The notes under the pieces: generated by a model | Told to the model about the DNA's origin: nothing | What the model saw: the letters and a program-made list of their open reading frames with translations, nothing else | Database searches by the model: none | Source of the DNA: Martinezella lusitana | GTDB taxonomy: Bacteria > Pseudomonadota > Alphaproteobacteria > Rhizobiales > Rhizobiaceae | Assembly: GCF_900094565.1 (NCBI RefSeq) | Contig: NZ_FMAF01000004.1 | Coordinates: 186,001 to 250,000, forward strand | Direction of reading: 5' to 3' | Length of the DNA: 64,000 nucleotides | Position numbers and translations under genes: made by a program | Part shown: positions 45,138 to 54,970 of the stretch, piece by piece | Position numbering within the stretch: position 1 is the stretch's first letter | Layout of the letters: each line of letters starts with the position of its first letter

Positions 45138-47234
45138 TCACCGCGTGAAGCTTTGCGCGTTGCCGGCGTCGACGTTGATGATATTGCCTGTCGACTTGGC
45201 GGAAAGGTCCGAAGCCAGGAAGTAGATCGCCTCGGCAATGTCCTCCGGAAAGACGTTGAGCTTCAGCATCGAGCGCTTGCGGTAATGTTCCTCGAGTTCG
45301 TCCACCTCGATCTTCGAAGAGGCCGCCCGCTGTTCGCGCCATTCGCCGTTCCAGATCTTCGAACCGCGCAGGACGGCATCCGGGTTGACCGTGTTGACGC
45401 GAATGCCGGCTTCGGCACCTTCCAGCGCCAGGCAACGTGCGAGATGGATCTCGGCGGCCTTGGCCGTGCAATAGGCCGCCGCATTCGGCGATGAAGCAAG
45501 GCCATTCTTCGAGGCGACGAACACGACATTGCCGCCGAGGTTCTGCCGACGGAACAGCCGGAAAGCCTCCCGTGAAACGAGGAAGTAGCCTGTCGCGAGG
45601 ATGTCGATATTACGGTTCCACATCGAAAGCTCGGTGGTTTCGATCGGCGCCGAGGAGGCGATGCCGGCGTTGGATACCAGAATGTCGATGCCGCCGAATT
45701 CGACGCAGGCCTCGGCAAAGGAGGAAATGACAGCGTCTTCCTTGGTGACATCGAGCTTGACGCTGCGCACCGTATCGGCACCGAATTTCTTGGCGAAATC
45801 CTCGTGCGTCCCCTCAAGTGCCGCGTGATCGATATCCGCCAGCACCACGCAGGCGCCCTCGCCGGCCAGACGCGCCGCCGTGGCGCGACCGATACCGCCG
45901 GCACCGCCGGTGACGAAGGCAACCTTGCCGGCAAGGCTCTTCGGCTTCGGCATGCGCTGCAGCTTTGCCTCTTCCAGCAGCCAGTATTCGATATCGAAAG
46001 CTTCCTGCTCCGGCAGGCCCTGATATTCGGACACGGTGGAGGCGCCGCGCATGACGTTGATGGCGTTGACATAGAATTCGCCGGCGATACGGGCGGTCGC
46101 CTTGTCACGGGCAAAGGACAGCAGGCCGACGCCCGGCACCAGGAAGATCACCGGATTGGGATCACGCATGGCGGGCGAGTTGTCGTGCTTGCAGTCGTTG
46201 TAATAGCGGGCGTAATCGGCGCGGTAGTCTTCCAGCGCCTTGTCGAGACCGGCGATAACGGCATCGACATCGGGCTTGGCCGGATCGAAATCGACGATCA
46301 GCGGGCGGATCTTCGTGCGCAGGAAATGGTCCGGGCAGCTCGTGCCGAGCGCACCGAGCGGCCGCAAATTCCTGGAGTTGACGAATTCGAGCACGGCAGC
46401 CTGATCGTCGAAGTCGCCGAGCTTACGCTCCGCCTTGCCGATCCGGCCGCGAATTTCCGGCATCAGCCGCGCAGCGATCGCACGCCGTTCGGCCTGTGGC
46501 AGGCTCTGGACGGCCGCACCGCCGAAGATCGTCTTCCCTTCGGTCTTGGCGGCAAACCATTCGATGGCCTTGTTGATGATCTGAAGCGTCAGCTCGTAGC
46601 AGGCTTTGGCGTCATTGTCCCAGGTGAACAGGCCGTGGCTTTCGAGCACGACGCCCTTGGCATTCGGATGCGCCTTGACGAAGGCTTCGAGATCGAGGCC
46701 GAGCTGGAAGCCGGGACGGCGCCATGGCAGCCAGCCGATCTCCTCGCCGAAGATCTCCCGTGTCAGTTCGCGCGAATTCTTCGAGGCGGCGATGGCGATG
46801 ATGGCATCGGGGTGCATGTGGTCGACATGGGTGAACGGCACGAAGCCATGCAGCGGCGTATCGATGGAGGCAGCGCGCGCATTGAGATTGAAGGTGCAAT
46901 GCGGCAGGAAGCCGACCATGCGATCCTCATCGGCGACGCCTTGATAGATGGCCTTCAGACTATCGAGCTTTTGCTGGTAGAGCGTGGCAAACCCATCGAG
47001 CTTGATGGTGCCGACATCACCGCCGGAGCCCTTGACCCAGAGAACCCTCACCTTCTCGCCGGTCAGCGGATCGGTTTCCATGACCTTGGCCGACGTGTTG
47101 CCGCCACCGTAGTTGGTGATACGCTTGTCGGCGCCAAGCAGGTTGGACCGGTAAAGCAGTTTGCCCGGCTCATCGAGGCCGGCCGCATATGCATCATCCC
47201 AACGGTTCTTCAGAAGCTGAACGTCAGCCGCCAT
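45138..47234 (-). CDS. rhaD: Bifunctional rhamnulose-1-phosphate aldolase / short-chain dehydrogenase
   Basis: A 698-aa two-domain enzyme. The N-terminal class II aldolase domain (about 1-400) carries zinc-ligand histidines in THVDHMHPDAIIAIA (about 140-154) and ESHGLFTW. The C-terminal SDR domain (about 430-698) has FVTGGAGGIGRATA for NAD binding and YCTAKAAEI as the Tyr-Lys catalytic pair. It cleaves L-rhamnulose-1-phosphate to dihydroxyacetone phosphate and L-lactaldehyde and probably oxidises the lactaldehyde. GGGAGG decides the start at 47234; a longer frame runs into the promoter. It is divergent from rhaR and is the first gene of rhaDI. Confidence 0.95.
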   Translation of the reverse strand: MAADVQLLKNRWDDAYAAGLDEPGKLLYRSNLLGADKRITNYGGGNTSAKVMETDPLTGEKVRVLWVKGSGGDVGTIKLDGFATLYQQKLDSLKAIYQGVADEDRMVGFLPHCTFNLNARAASIDTPLHGFVPFTHVDHMHPDAIIAIAASKNSRELTREIFGEEIGWLPWRRPGFQLGLDLEAFVKAHPNAKGVVLESHGLFTWDNDAKACYELTLQIINKAIEWFAAKTEGKTIFGGAAVQSLPQAERRAIAARLMPEIRGRIGKAERKLGDFDDQAAVLEFVNSRNLRPLGALGTSCPDHFLRTKIRPLIVDFDPAKPDVDAVIAGLDKALEDYRADYARYYNDCKHDNSPAMRDPNPVIFLVPGVGLLSFARDKATARIAGEFYVNAINVMRGASTVSEYQGLPEQEAFDIEYWLLEEAKLQRMPKPKSLAGKVAFVTGGAGGIGRATAARLAGEGACVVLADIDHAALEGTHEDFAKKFGADTVRSVKLDVTKEDAVISSFAEACVEFGGIDILVSNAGIASSAPIETTELSMWNRNIDILATGYFLVSREAFRLFRRQNLGGNVVFVASKNGLASSPNAAAYCTAKAAEIHLARCLALEGAEAGIRVNTVNPDAVLRGSKIWNGEWREQRAASSKIEVDELEEHYRKRSMLKLNVFPEDIAEAIYFLASDLSAKSTGNIINVDAGNAQSFTR

Positions 47235-47295
47235 GTCATCCTCCCTTGAAATCAAGTCTTGCAAGCGGAACCGGAACATGCAGGTACCACTCTTT

Positions 47296-47333
47296 GTGAG
47301 CAGGGTATCGCTCACACACAGTCACCTTGTCAA
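47296..47333 (-). promoter_or_regulatory. Candidate rhaDI promoter with overlapping palindrome
   Basis: On the minus strand TTGACA (47328-47333) and, 17 bp on, CGATAC (47305-47310). The -10 region is covered by GTGAGC-N8-GCTCAC (47296-47315), a possible regulator site. Confidence 0.45.
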
Positions 47334-47337
47334 TCGA

Positions 47338-47397
47338 AAACGATCATATTCGATAATGCTGCGATGCAATATGAAAGTTTATGATCGTTTATGATTG
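47338..47397. promoter_or_regulatory. Candidate RhaR operator cluster
   Basis: AAACGATCATA (47338-47348) is the exact complement of TATGATCGTTT (47380-47390), and a direct repeat TTTATGATCG / TTTATGATTG spans 47378-47397. This gives three related half-sites between rhaD and rhaR. DeoR-family repressors often bind such repeated sites. A TTGACA at 47395-47400 may be the rhaR -35 box. Confidence 0.6.
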
Positions 47398-47442
47398 ACA
47401 CTTTGTCATATTTGCGAAATAACCGCCAACAAGGAGGAGCCG

Positions 47443-48255
47443 ATGCACGAACGTGAACGCCATCGCATTATTCTGAGCGCCGTACAGGAAAAGCCTGTGG
47501 TGACCATTCAGGATATTTCCGAGCTGACAGAAGCTTCGGAAGCGACGATACGCCGTGATATCGCAGCCCTGCATGTCCAAGGGAAGATCCGCCGCGTCCG
47601 TGGTGGCGCAGAATCGATCCACCCTCCGCAGCTCGGCAATCTGGCCGGCCGCCCCTTCCGTGTCTCAGAAGCGGTCAATATCGATAAGAAACGCGCAATT
47701 GCGCGCAAGGCCGCTGAATTGTGCAATCCGGGCGACGCCATCATCATCAATGGCGGCACGACCACCTTTCAGCTGGTGCATTACATTTCGGGTTTCCGGC
47801 TGCAGGTGATGACCAATTCCTTCGCCATCGCCGAACATCTGGTCAAGCATTCGAAAAATACGGTGACGGTTCCGGGCGGCGCGATCTATCGCGAGCAGAG
47901 CCTGATTCTCTCGCCCTTCGACAACGACACGACACGCAATTTCTACGCACGACGCATGTTCATCGGCGCGCAGGGCGTCGGCCCGCTCGGCATCATGGAG
48001 GCCGACGGGCTGCTGATCCAGAGCGAGCAGAAGCTGATGCGCCAGGCCGACGAACTCATCCTCATGGTCGATTCGAGCAAATTCCGTCAGCGCTCCAGCC
48101 TGATCCTTTGCCCGCTCGAGCAAGTAACGACGATCATCACCGATGACGGCATTTCGGCAGACACCGTGCGGATGATCGAGGATGCAGGCGTATCGCTGAT
48201 TATTACAAGCGTTTCGGCTGAGGCCGAGGAGGAAGATTCCCCGTCGGTCGCATAA
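47443..48255 (+). CDS. rhaR: DeoR-family transcriptional repressor RhaR
   Basis: A 270-aa DeoR regulator, first gene of rhaRSTPQUK. The HTH is at about 3-60 (RHRIILSAVQEKPVVTIQDISELTEASEATIRRDIAALHVQGKIRRVRGG). The C-terminal sugar-phosphate-sensing domain includes GDAIIINGGTTTFQLV and ILMVDSSKFRQRS. AAGGAGG fixes the start at 47443. In R. leguminosarum the homologous RhaR represses the rha genes. The symbol follows rhizobial usage and is unrelated to the AraC-type RhaR of E. coli. Confidence 0.93.
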   Translation: MHERERHRIILSAVQEKPVVTIQDISELTEASEATIRRDIAALHVQGKIRRVRGGAESIHPPQLGNLAGRPFRVSEAVNIDKKRAIARKAAELCNPGDAIIINGGTTTFQLVHYISGFRLQVMTNSFAIAEHLVKHSKNTVTVPGGAIYREQSLILSPFDNDTTRNFYARRMFIGAQGVGPLGIMEADGLLIQSEQKLMRQADELILMVDSSKFRQRSSLILCPLEQVTTIITDDGISADTVRMIEDAGVSLIITSVSAEAEEEDSPSVA

Positions 48256-48308
48256 GGGACGCGGCTGTGGCGGGGTGAGCATGGCCTATCAACTTGGGAG
48301 GAAGAAAC

Positions 48309-49304
48309 ATGAACATAGCAAAGAAACTGGCGATCGGCGTCGCACTCGCTGCGGCATTGATGGCCGGCACGGCAAGCGCGAAAGACATCAAGATCGGTCT
48401 TGTGGTGAAGTCGCTGGGCAACGGCTTCTTCGAGGCCGCCAACAAGGGCGCCCAGGAAGCAGCCAAGGACCTCGGCGGCGTGCAGGTGATCTACACCGGC
48501 CCGACCTCGACCACGGCCGAAGGCCAGATCGAAGTGATCAACTCGCTGATCGCGCAGGGTGTCGATGCGATCGCCATTTCCGCCAACGATCCGGACGCTG
48601 TCGTCCCTGCCCTGAAGAAGGCAACACAACGCGGCATCAAGGTCATCTCCTGGGATTCCGGCGTCGCGCCGGCCGGCCGCATCCTGCAGCTGAACCCCTC
48701 TTCGAACGCGCTGATCGGCAAGATGTGCCTGACGCTCGCCAAGGATCATCTTGACGGCGGCAAGGGCGACTTCGCCATCCTGTCGGCCACGACGACCTCG
48801 ACCAACCAGAACATCTGGATCGGCGAGATGAAGAAGCAGCTCAAGGACTTCCCGGGCCTTAACCTGGTAACCACTGTTTACGGCGACGACCTTTCGGACA
48901 AGAGCTATCGCGAAGCCCAGGGCCTCCTGACCTCGCATCCGGAAGTCAAGGTCATCGTCGCTCCGACCACCGTCGGCGTGCTGGCCGCGTCACAGGCCGT
49001 CAAGGATGCCGGCAAGATCGGCAAGGTCTACGTGACCGGTCTCGGCCTGCCGTCGGAAATGGCCGGCGCCATCAAGTCGGGCGCGACGAAGGAATTCGCG
49101 ATCTGGAACCCGATCGACCTTGGTTATTCGGCAACGCAGATCGCTTACCGCCTCGTCAAGGGTGAGACCGACGGCAAGCCGGGCAGCGAGATCAATGCCG
49201 GTCGCATGGGCAAGATCAAGGTTGGCGAAAACGGCGAAGCCGCCATGGCCGATCCGTTCGTCTACAACGCCACGAATATCGATCAGTTCTCCAAGGTTTT
49301 CTGA
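48309..49304 (+). CDS. rhaS: Rhamnose ABC importer, periplasmic binding protein
   Basis: A 331-aa CUT2-family solute-binding protein. The signal peptide (MNIAKKLAIGVALAAALMAGTASA) is followed by KIGLVVKSLGNGFFEAANKGAQEAA and INSLIAQGVDAIAISANDPDAV, both typical of ribose/rhamnose-binding proteins. GGAGG precedes the ATG at 48309. A 9-bp hairpin follows the stop. It captures rhamnose in the periplasm for RhaT/P/Q. The symbol is the rhizobial one. Confidence 0.95.
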   Translation: MNIAKKLAIGVALAAALMAGTASAKDIKIGLVVKSLGNGFFEAANKGAQEAAKDLGGVQVIYTGPTSTTAEGQIEVINSLIAQGVDAIAISANDPDAVVPALKKATQRGIKVISWDSGVAPAGRILQLNPSSNALIGKMCLTLAKDHLDGGKGDFAILSATTTSTNQNIWIGEMKKQLKDFPGLNLVTTVYGDDLSDKSYREAQGLLTSHPEVKVIVAPTTVGVLAASQAVKDAGKIGKVYVTGLGLPSEMAGAIKSGATKEFAIWNPIDLGYSATQIAYRLVKGETDGKPGSEINAGRMGKIKVGENGEAAMADPFVYNATNIDQFSKVF

Positions 49305-49326
49305 TCGAAGATCTTATCCGCAGCTC

Positions 49327-49348
49327 TCCGGCGGCGTCAGCCGCCGGA
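49327..49348 (+). terminator. Intercistronic hairpin after rhaS
   Basis: Perfect 9-bp stem TCCGGCGGC/GCCGCCGGA with a GTCA loop, followed by a weak T-rich stretch. It likely stabilises rhaS mRNA or attenuates transcription into rhaT. Confidence 0.6.
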
Positions 49349-49377
49349 CCTGGTTTCATTGATCCGGTACATTGCTG

Positions 49378-50913
49378 ATGACCACAGTCCTTCAACGATC
49401 CCTAGCGGACACACCAGCCGCGAACAGTCAGGCCATCCTGGAAATGCGCGGCATTTCTCAGATCTTCCCGGGCGTCAAAGCGCTGGATGGCGTCAGCATT
49501 TCTCTCTACCCCGGCAAGGTCACCGCCCTGATCGGCGAAAACGGCGCCGGCAAATCGACCCTCGTCAAGATCCTGACGGGGATCTACCGCCCGAACGAAG
49601 GCGAGATCCTCATCGACGGCGAGCCGACGACCTTTGTCAATGCCCAGGCCGCCATCGATGCCGGCGTTACCGCCATTCATCAGGAGACCGTGCTCTTCGA
49701 CGAACTGACGGTTGCCGAGAACATCTTTCTCGGACATGCGCCGCGCACGTCCTGGCGCACCATCGACTGGAAGACGATGAACAGCCGCTCCAGGCAACTG
49801 CTGGAATCGCTGGAAAGCGCCATCGATCCCTCCACCCGTCTGAAAGATCTTTCCATCGCGCAGCGCCACCTCGTCGCGATCGCGCGCGCACTCTCGATCG
49901 ATGCCCGCATCGTCATCATGGACGAGCCCACCGCCGCCCTTTCCCGCAAGGAGATCGACGATCTCTTCCGCATCGTCGAGGGGTTGAAGGCCAAGGGTAA
50001 GGCCATATTGTTCATCAGCCACAAGTTCGACGAACTCTATGAAATCGCCGACAATTTCGCCGTCTTCCGTGACGGCCGCGCCGTCGGGCACGGCACGCTC
50101 AAGGAAACGCCGCAGGACGAGATCGTCCGCATGATGGTCGGCCGAGACGTCAAGGACGCTTTCCCGAAAGTCTCGGTGACGATTGGCGATACGGTGCTGG
50201 ACGTCGCAAATTATTGCCACCGCACAGAATTTCGCGACATCTCCTTCAAGCTCCGCCGCGGCGAGATCCTTGGCGTCTACGGCCTGATCGGAGCCGGACG
50301 CTCCGAACTCTGTCAGTCCCTTTTCGGCATTACCAAACCGCTTTCCGGACGATTGACGCTCAATGGGCAGGAAATCCACGTCCGTTCGCCGCAGGACGCC
50401 ATTCGCGCCGGTATCGTCTATGTGCCGGAAGAACGCGGACGCCACGGTCTGGCACTGCCGATGCCGATCTATCAGAACATGTCGCTGCCCTCACTCGGAC
50501 GCACCTCGCGCAAGGGCTTCCTGAAGGCCGCCAACGAATTCGCGCTGGCGCGCAAATATGCCGAGCGCCTCGATCTTCGCGCCGCAGCCCTTTCCGTTCC
50601 GGTCGGCACGCTCTCCGGCGGCAACCAGCAGAAGGTGGTCATCGGCAAGTGGCTGGCGACGCAGCCGAAGATCATCATTCTCGACGAACCGACAAAAGGC
50701 ATCGACATCGGCTCGAAAGCGGCCGTGCACGGCTTCATCAGCGAACTAGCGGCAGAAGGCCTCAGCATCATCATGATTTCCTCCGAGCTGCCAGAGATCA
50801 TCGGCATGGCGGATCGCGTGCTGGTCATGAAAGAGGGCTTGTCGGCCGGCCTGTTCGAGCGCGAAGGGCTGACACCGGAAGCGCTGGTGCGCGCCGCCAC
50901 GGGCAACGCATAG
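49378..50913 (+). CDS. rhaT: Rhamnose ABC importer, double ATPase
   Basis: A 511-aa CUT2 ATPase like RbsA/MglA. Domain 1 has a full Walker A (GENGAGKSTLVKIL, about 54-67) and Walker B IVIMDEPTAALSRKE. In domain 2 the Walker A is degenerate (GLIGAGRSELCQSLFG), normal for the family, with signature LSGGNQQKVVIGKW. The ATG at 49378 has no good ribosome binding site, so coupling to rhaS or a low translation rate is likely. In R. leguminosarum the kinase RhaK affects transport through this importer. Confidence 0.94.
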   Translation: MTTVLQRSLADTPAANSQAILEMRGISQIFPGVKALDGVSISLYPGKVTALIGENGAGKSTLVKILTGIYRPNEGEILIDGEPTTFVNAQAAIDAGVTAIHQETVLFDELTVAENIFLGHAPRTSWRTIDWKTMNSRSRQLLESLESAIDPSTRLKDLSIAQRHLVAIARALSIDARIVIMDEPTAALSRKEIDDLFRIVEGLKAKGKAILFISHKFDELYEIADNFAVFRDGRAVGHGTLKETPQDEIVRMMVGRDVKDAFPKVSVTIGDTVLDVANYCHRTEFRDISFKLRRGEILGVYGLIGAGRSELCQSLFGITKPLSGRLTLNGQEIHVRSPQDAIRAGIVYVPEERGRHGLALPMPIYQNMSLPSLGRTSRKGFLKAANEFALARKYAERLDLRAAALSVPVGTLSGGNQQKVVIGKWLATQPKIIILDEPTKGIDIGSKAAVHGFISELAAEGLSIIMISSELPEIIGMADRVLVMKEGLSAGLFEREGLTPEALVRAATGNA

Positions 50914-50923
50914 GGAGGACGGG

Positions 50924-51928
50924 ATGCCACGCATCCTCAAAAGACGCGAAACGCTGCTTGCCATCATCATTGCCGTGATGATCGCGGGCTTCGCGACACG
51001 CGCGGCCGGTTTTGCCGAGCCCGCCAATCTCGCCAATATCTTCAATGATACGTCGATCCTCATCATCCTCGCTTTGGCGCAGATGACGGTCATCCTGACG
51101 AAATCGATAGATCTGTCGGTTGCCGCCAATCTTGCCTTTACCGGCATGGCGGTGGCGATGCTGAACGCTGCCTATCCCGATCTGCCGCTGATCGTCCTCG
51201 TGATCACGGCGATCGTCATGGGCGCGGCTCTCGGCGCCATCAACGGCTATCTCGTCTGGGCGCTGGAGATCCCGCCGATCGTCGTCACGCTCGGCACACT
51301 CACCATCTATCGCGGCATGGCCTTCGTGCTGTCGGGTGGCGCCTGGGTCAACGCCCACCAGTTCACGCCGAATTTCCTCAGCGTGCCGCGCACACCGTTG
51401 CTCGGCCTGCCCGTGCTCGCCTGGATCGGCATCGCCATCGTGCTGATCATGTATTTCGTGCTGCGCTACACGCGGTTCGGCCGCTCCACCTATGCCAGCG
51501 GCGGCAATCCGGTGGCGGCGGTCTATGCCGGCATCGACGTCGGCTGGACGCGTTTCCTCGCCTTTGTCCTCTCAGGGTCGCTTGCCGGCCTCAGCGGCTA
51601 TCTCTGGGTGTCGCGCTATGCGGTCGCCTATGTCGATATCGCCAGCGGCTTCGAACTGGACAGCGTCGCGGCCTGCGTCATCGGCGGCATTTCGATTGCC
51701 GGCGGCGTCGGCTCGGTGGCGGGCGCCGTACTCGGCGCTCTCTTCCTCGGCGTCATCAAGAACGCCCTTCCGGTCATCGGCATTTCGCCGTTCACGCAGA
51801 TGGCGATATCAGGCACCGTCATCATCCTTGCGGTCGTCTTCAACGCCCGGCGCGAGCGCAATCGCGGCCGTATCATCCTGCAGGATCAGGCGGCGAAGGA
51901 CACCGCCAGCCATGGAGCAAGCGCATGA
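50924..51928 (+). CDS. rhaP: Rhamnose ABC importer permease
   Basis: A 334-aa inner-membrane CUT2 permease with eight to ten hydrophobic segments. Family features are LTKSIDLSVAANLAFTGMAVAML and GGNPVAAVYAGIDV, then GGISIAGGVGSVAGAVLGALFLGVIKN. The start is 10 bp after rhaT, with GGGAGGA upstream; the stop overlaps the rhaQ start by 4 bp. Pairs with RhaQ. Confidence 0.94.
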   Translation: MPRILKRRETLLAIIIAVMIAGFATRAAGFAEPANLANIFNDTSILIILALAQMTVILTKSIDLSVAANLAFTGMAVAMLNAAYPDLPLIVLVITAIVMGAALGAINGYLVWALEIPPIVVTLGTLTIYRGMAFVLSGGAWVNAHQFTPNFLSVPRTPLLGLPVLAWIGIAIVLIMYFVLRYTRFGRSTYASGGNPVAAVYAGIDVGWTRFLAFVLSGSLAGLSGYLWVSRYAVAYVDIASGFELDSVAACVIGGISIAGGVGSVAGAVLGALFLGVIKNALPVIGISPFTQMAISGTVIILAVVFNARRERNRGRIILQDQAAKDTASHGASA

Positions 51929-52938
51929 GCACCGTTTCTCAATCAAAGACGGAAAAGCGCGCCATTCCGGACCGGTTGGGAACACCGCTCAAACGCATTC
52001 TGGCAAGCTGGGAAACGCTGCTGTTCGGCGTCGCAGTCGCGATCTTCATCTTCAATTCGCTGGCCTCGCCCTATTTCCTCGATCCCTACAATCTCTCTGA
52101 CGCGACGTTCAATTTCACCGAAAAGGCGATGATCGCCTTTGCCATGGCGCTGTTGGTCATTGCCGGTGAGATCGACCTTTCGGTCGCCGCCATCATCGCG
52201 CTCGCCTCGACGGCCATGGGCGCTGCGGCGCAGGCCGGCGTCGATACTGTCGGCCTCGTCGCCATCGGGCTTGGGGTCGGGTTGCTCTGCGGCCTGTTCA
52301 ACGGCTTCCTCGTCTCCGGGATGAAGCTGCCGTCGATCGTCGTCACCATCGGCACGATGAGCCTCTTCCGCGGCATCTCCTACATCGTTCTCGGCGACCA
52401 GGCCTATGGCAACTACCCAGACAGCTTCGCCTATTTCGGCCAGGGCTATGTCGTCTGGGTCTTCTCCTTCGAATTCGTTCTCTTCATCGTGCTGGCGATC
52501 GTCTTCGCGATCCTGCTGCATGCGACGAATTTCGGCAGGCAAGTCTATACGATTGGTAACAATGATTTTGCCGCGCGCTTCTCCGGCATCCCTGTCGAGC
52601 GGGTCAAATTCATCCTGTTTCTCCTGACCGGTCTCATGAGCGGCATCGCAGCAGTGTGCCTGACCTCGCGGCTTGGCTCGACCCGCCCGTCGATCGCGCT
52701 CGGCTGGGAGCTCGAAGTAGTGACCATGGTTGTGCTTGGCGGGGTCTCGATCCTCGGTGGCTCAGGCACGATCGGCGGGGTCGTCATCGCCGCCTTCGTC
52801 ATGGGCCTCGTCACCTTCGGCCTCGGCCTGCTCAACGTCCCGGGCATCGTCATGTCGATCTTCATCGGCCTCCTTCTCATCATCACCATCGCACTGCCGA
52901 TCGTCGCAAGACGCATCAAGACCATGAGTTCCAGATGA
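51925..52938 (+). CDS. rhaQ: Rhamnose ABC importer permease
   Basis: A 337-aa inner-membrane CUT2 permease, distinct from RhaP. Features are [22 protein letters not shown] (family motif), [18 protein letters not shown] and [24 protein letters not shown]. The start overlaps rhaP (ATGA) and its stop overlaps rhaU, giving a translationally coupled chain. The two different permeases form a heterodimeric channel. Confidence 0.94.
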   Translation: MSTVSQSKTEKRAIPDRLGTPLKRILASWETLLFGVAVAIFIFNSLASPYFLDPYNLSDATFNFTEKAMIAFAMALLVIAGEIDLSVAAIIALASTAMGAAAQAGVDTVGLVAIGLGVGLLCGLFNGFLVSGMKLPSIVVTIGTMSLFRGISYIVLGDQAYGNYPDSFAYFGQGYVVWVFSFEFVLFIVLAIVFAILLHATNFGRQVYTIGNNDFAARFSGIPVERVKFILFLLTGLMSGIAAVCLTSRLGSTRPSIALGWELEVVTMVVLGGVSILGGSGTIGGVVIAAFVMGLVTFGLGLLNVPGIVMSIFIGLLLIITIALPIVARRIKTMSSR

Positions 52939-53261
52939 CCGCAGCTCTCGAACGCCACGCCTTCAAGATGAAGCTCAATCCCGGCATGGAGGCGGAATAC
53001 AAAAGACGCCATGACGAGATCTGGCCCGAACTCGTGGTGCTGCTGCATGAGGCCGGCGCCAGCGACTATTCCATCCATCTCGATCGTGAGACGAACACGC
53101 TCTTCGGCGTGCTGACGCGACCGAAGGATCACACGATGGCGAGCCTGCCAGACCATCCCATCATGAAGAAATGGTGGGCGCACATGGCCGATATCATGGC
53201 GACCAATCCCGACAATTCGCCGATTCAGAGCGATCTCGTTACGGTCTTCCATCTGCCATGA
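52935..53261 (+). CDS. rhaU: L-rhamnose mutarotase
   Basis: A 108-aa small enzyme that interconverts the alpha and beta anomers of L-rhamnose, helping supply the anomer used by the isomerase. The family pattern is visible: [23 protein letters not shown] (His about 26), [17 protein letters not shown] and [14 protein letters not shown]. It overlaps both neighbours (rhaQ by 4 bp, rhaK by 4 bp). Confidence 0.95.
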   Translation: MTAALERHAFKMKLNPGMEAEYKRRHDEIWPELVVLLHEAGASDYSIHLDRETNTLFGVLTRPKDHTMASLPDHPIMKKWWAHMADIMATNPDNSPIQSDLVTVFHLP

Positions 53262-54643
53262 CCGCCGTATCAGCCTATCGCCATATCGCAGTGATCGACA
53301 TCGGCAAGACCAATGCCAAGGTCGTGGTGCTCGATGCTGAGACCGGGGGCGAAATCGCCGTCGTCAAAACGAGCAACGGCGTGCTGAAGACCGGCCTCTA
53401 TCCGCATTACGATATCGAGAGACTTTGGGATTTCATCATCAGTGCGCTGAAGGGCTTTGCAACGACGCCAGGCTTCGATGCCATATCGATCACCACCCAC
53501 GGAGCCTCGGCGGTGCTGCTCGATGTCGATGGCGGCCTTGCCTTGCCGGTTCTCGATTATGAGCACACCTATCCGCAAGCCATACAGGACGCCTATGGGC
53601 AATTGCGCCCGGCCTTTACGGAAACCTTCTCGCCAAGCCTCTCCGGTGGCCTGAATGTCGGCGCGCAGATCCACTATCAGAAAAGCGTCTTTCCCGAAGA
53701 CTTCGCCCACGTCGCGACGATCCTGACCTATCCGCAATATTGGGCGTATCGCCTGACGGGCATCGCTGCCAGCGAGGTGACCTCGCTCGGCTGCCACACG
53801 GATCTCTGGAACCCGACGACCGGAACCTATTCTTCCCTGGTCGATACGCTTGGCATTCGCACTTTGATGGCGCCGGTTCGCTCGGCTTTCGACGCGCTTG
53901 GGCCGGTACTGCCGGCACTTGCAGCTGATATCGGCCTTGCGGCGCCGGCCCCGGTCTATTGCGGCATCCATGATTCCAATGCTTCCCTACTGCCGCATCT
54001 GGTCGAGAACGAGGCACCTTTCGCCGTGGTGTCGACGGGAACCTGGGTGATCAACTTCGCCGTCGGCGGCGATCTCGAACATCTCGACCCGGCACGCGAT
54101 GCGCTTGCCAATGTCGACGCTTATGGCCGCGCCGTGCCCTCGTCCCGCTTCATGGGCGGCCGCGAGTTCGAGATTTTGGCTGCAGACATCGGCGAAGCAC
54201 CTCCCGAGGCGATCGAAGTCGCTCTTGAGACGGTGATCGGAAATGGCCTCATGCTGCTGCCGAACATTGTTGAGGGATCGGGACCGTTCCCTGACAGGAA
54301 GATGCAGTGGATCGGGGATGCCTCAACAAGCAATGCCGAACGTCTTGCAGCCGTCAGCCTCTATCTTGCCCTGATGACGGAAGCCTGCCTCGGCCTGATC
54401 GGCGCCAAGGGGCCGATCTTCGTCGAGGGACCTTTTGCCCTTAATCGCGCCTATCTCGTCGCGCTGTCCGCCCTGACGAGGACTGACGTCATCGCTGTGG
54501 CGGGCTCGACGGGGACCAGCCAGGGTGCGGCCTTGCTCACCGGCATCCGACCGCCGGCTGCGACGGAAAATCCGCCAGTCCACACCGACCTGCCGGGTTT
54601 GATTCGCTATCGGCAGACCTGGCGCGAGGCTTTGGCCGGGTAG
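53258..54643 (+). CDS. rhaK: Rhamnulokinase-type FGGY carbohydrate kinase
   Basis: A 461-aa sugar kinase with the FGGY fold. The N-terminal phosphate motif is [17 protein letters not shown]; the C-terminal half has [11 protein letters not shown] and [14 protein letters not shown]. It phosphorylates L-rhamnulose with ATP. In R. leguminosarum RhaK is also needed for sugar transport by the ABC importer. The start at 53258 overlaps the rhaU stop. It is the last gene of the operon; only a weak 6-bp inverted repeat at about 54672-54699 could serve as terminator. Confidence 0.94.
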   Translation: MTAVSAYRHIAVIDIGKTNAKVVVLDAETGGEIAVVKTSNGVLKTGLYPHYDIERLWDFIISALKGFATTPGFDAISITTHGASAVLLDVDGGLALPVLDYEHTYPQAIQDAYGQLRPAFTETFSPSLSGGLNVGAQIHYQKSVFPEDFAHVATILTYPQYWAYRLTGIAASEVTSLGCHTDLWNPTTGTYSSLVDTLGIRTLMAPVRSAFDALGPVLPALAADIGLAAPAPVYCGIHDSNASLLPHLVENEAPFAVVSTGTWVINFAVGGDLEHLDPARDALANVDAYGRAVPSSRFMGGREFEILAADIGEAPPEAIEVALETVIGNGLMLLPNIVEGSGPFPDRKMQWIGDASTSNAERLAAVSLYLALMTEACLGLIGAKGPIFVEGPFALNRAYLVALSALTRTDVIAVAGSTGTSQGAALLTGIRPPAATENPPVHTDLPGLIRYRQTWREALAG

Positions 54644-54970
54644 GTTTGGTCAATCCGCGCCGAGTGACGGGTGGTCGGGACTGGGAACAACCCCCGACTG
54701 CAAGACTACAACAACCATCCCTCGCCGAAAATTTCCGAAAAGTCGCTAAAATTGTCTTCGCGACGGTTATTTTCTTGCGGAATCGTCGCAATATTCCTAC
54801 AGAAAATACTCTTATGAGCGCTCTCGAGGTCAAAAATGTCCGAAAGCGGTCGTCAGCTTCGATGTCAGTTCTGTTCTCTTTAAGAGCACGCCTTACGGCA
54901 GTTTGCGCGTCGAGACAGGCCATTGGGCGGGTTCAAAGGGCGCTGCCGCGCCCATCCAAGGAGAGATAAA
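54644..54970. other. Intergenic region between rhaK and the amino-acid-binding protein gene
   Basis: About 327 bp, the right half AT-richer. A possible promoter is TTGCGG, 17 bp, TACAGA at about 54775-54803. No gene is seen; a long leader before the binding-protein gene is likely. Confidence 0.35.

Noticed and set aside
43922..45148. Open frame of 408 codons on the plus strand
   Set aside because: Antisense to rhaI and runs into the intergenic repeat.
45804..47249. Open frame of 481 codons on the plus strand
   Set aside because: Antisense to rhaD; no domain recognisable.
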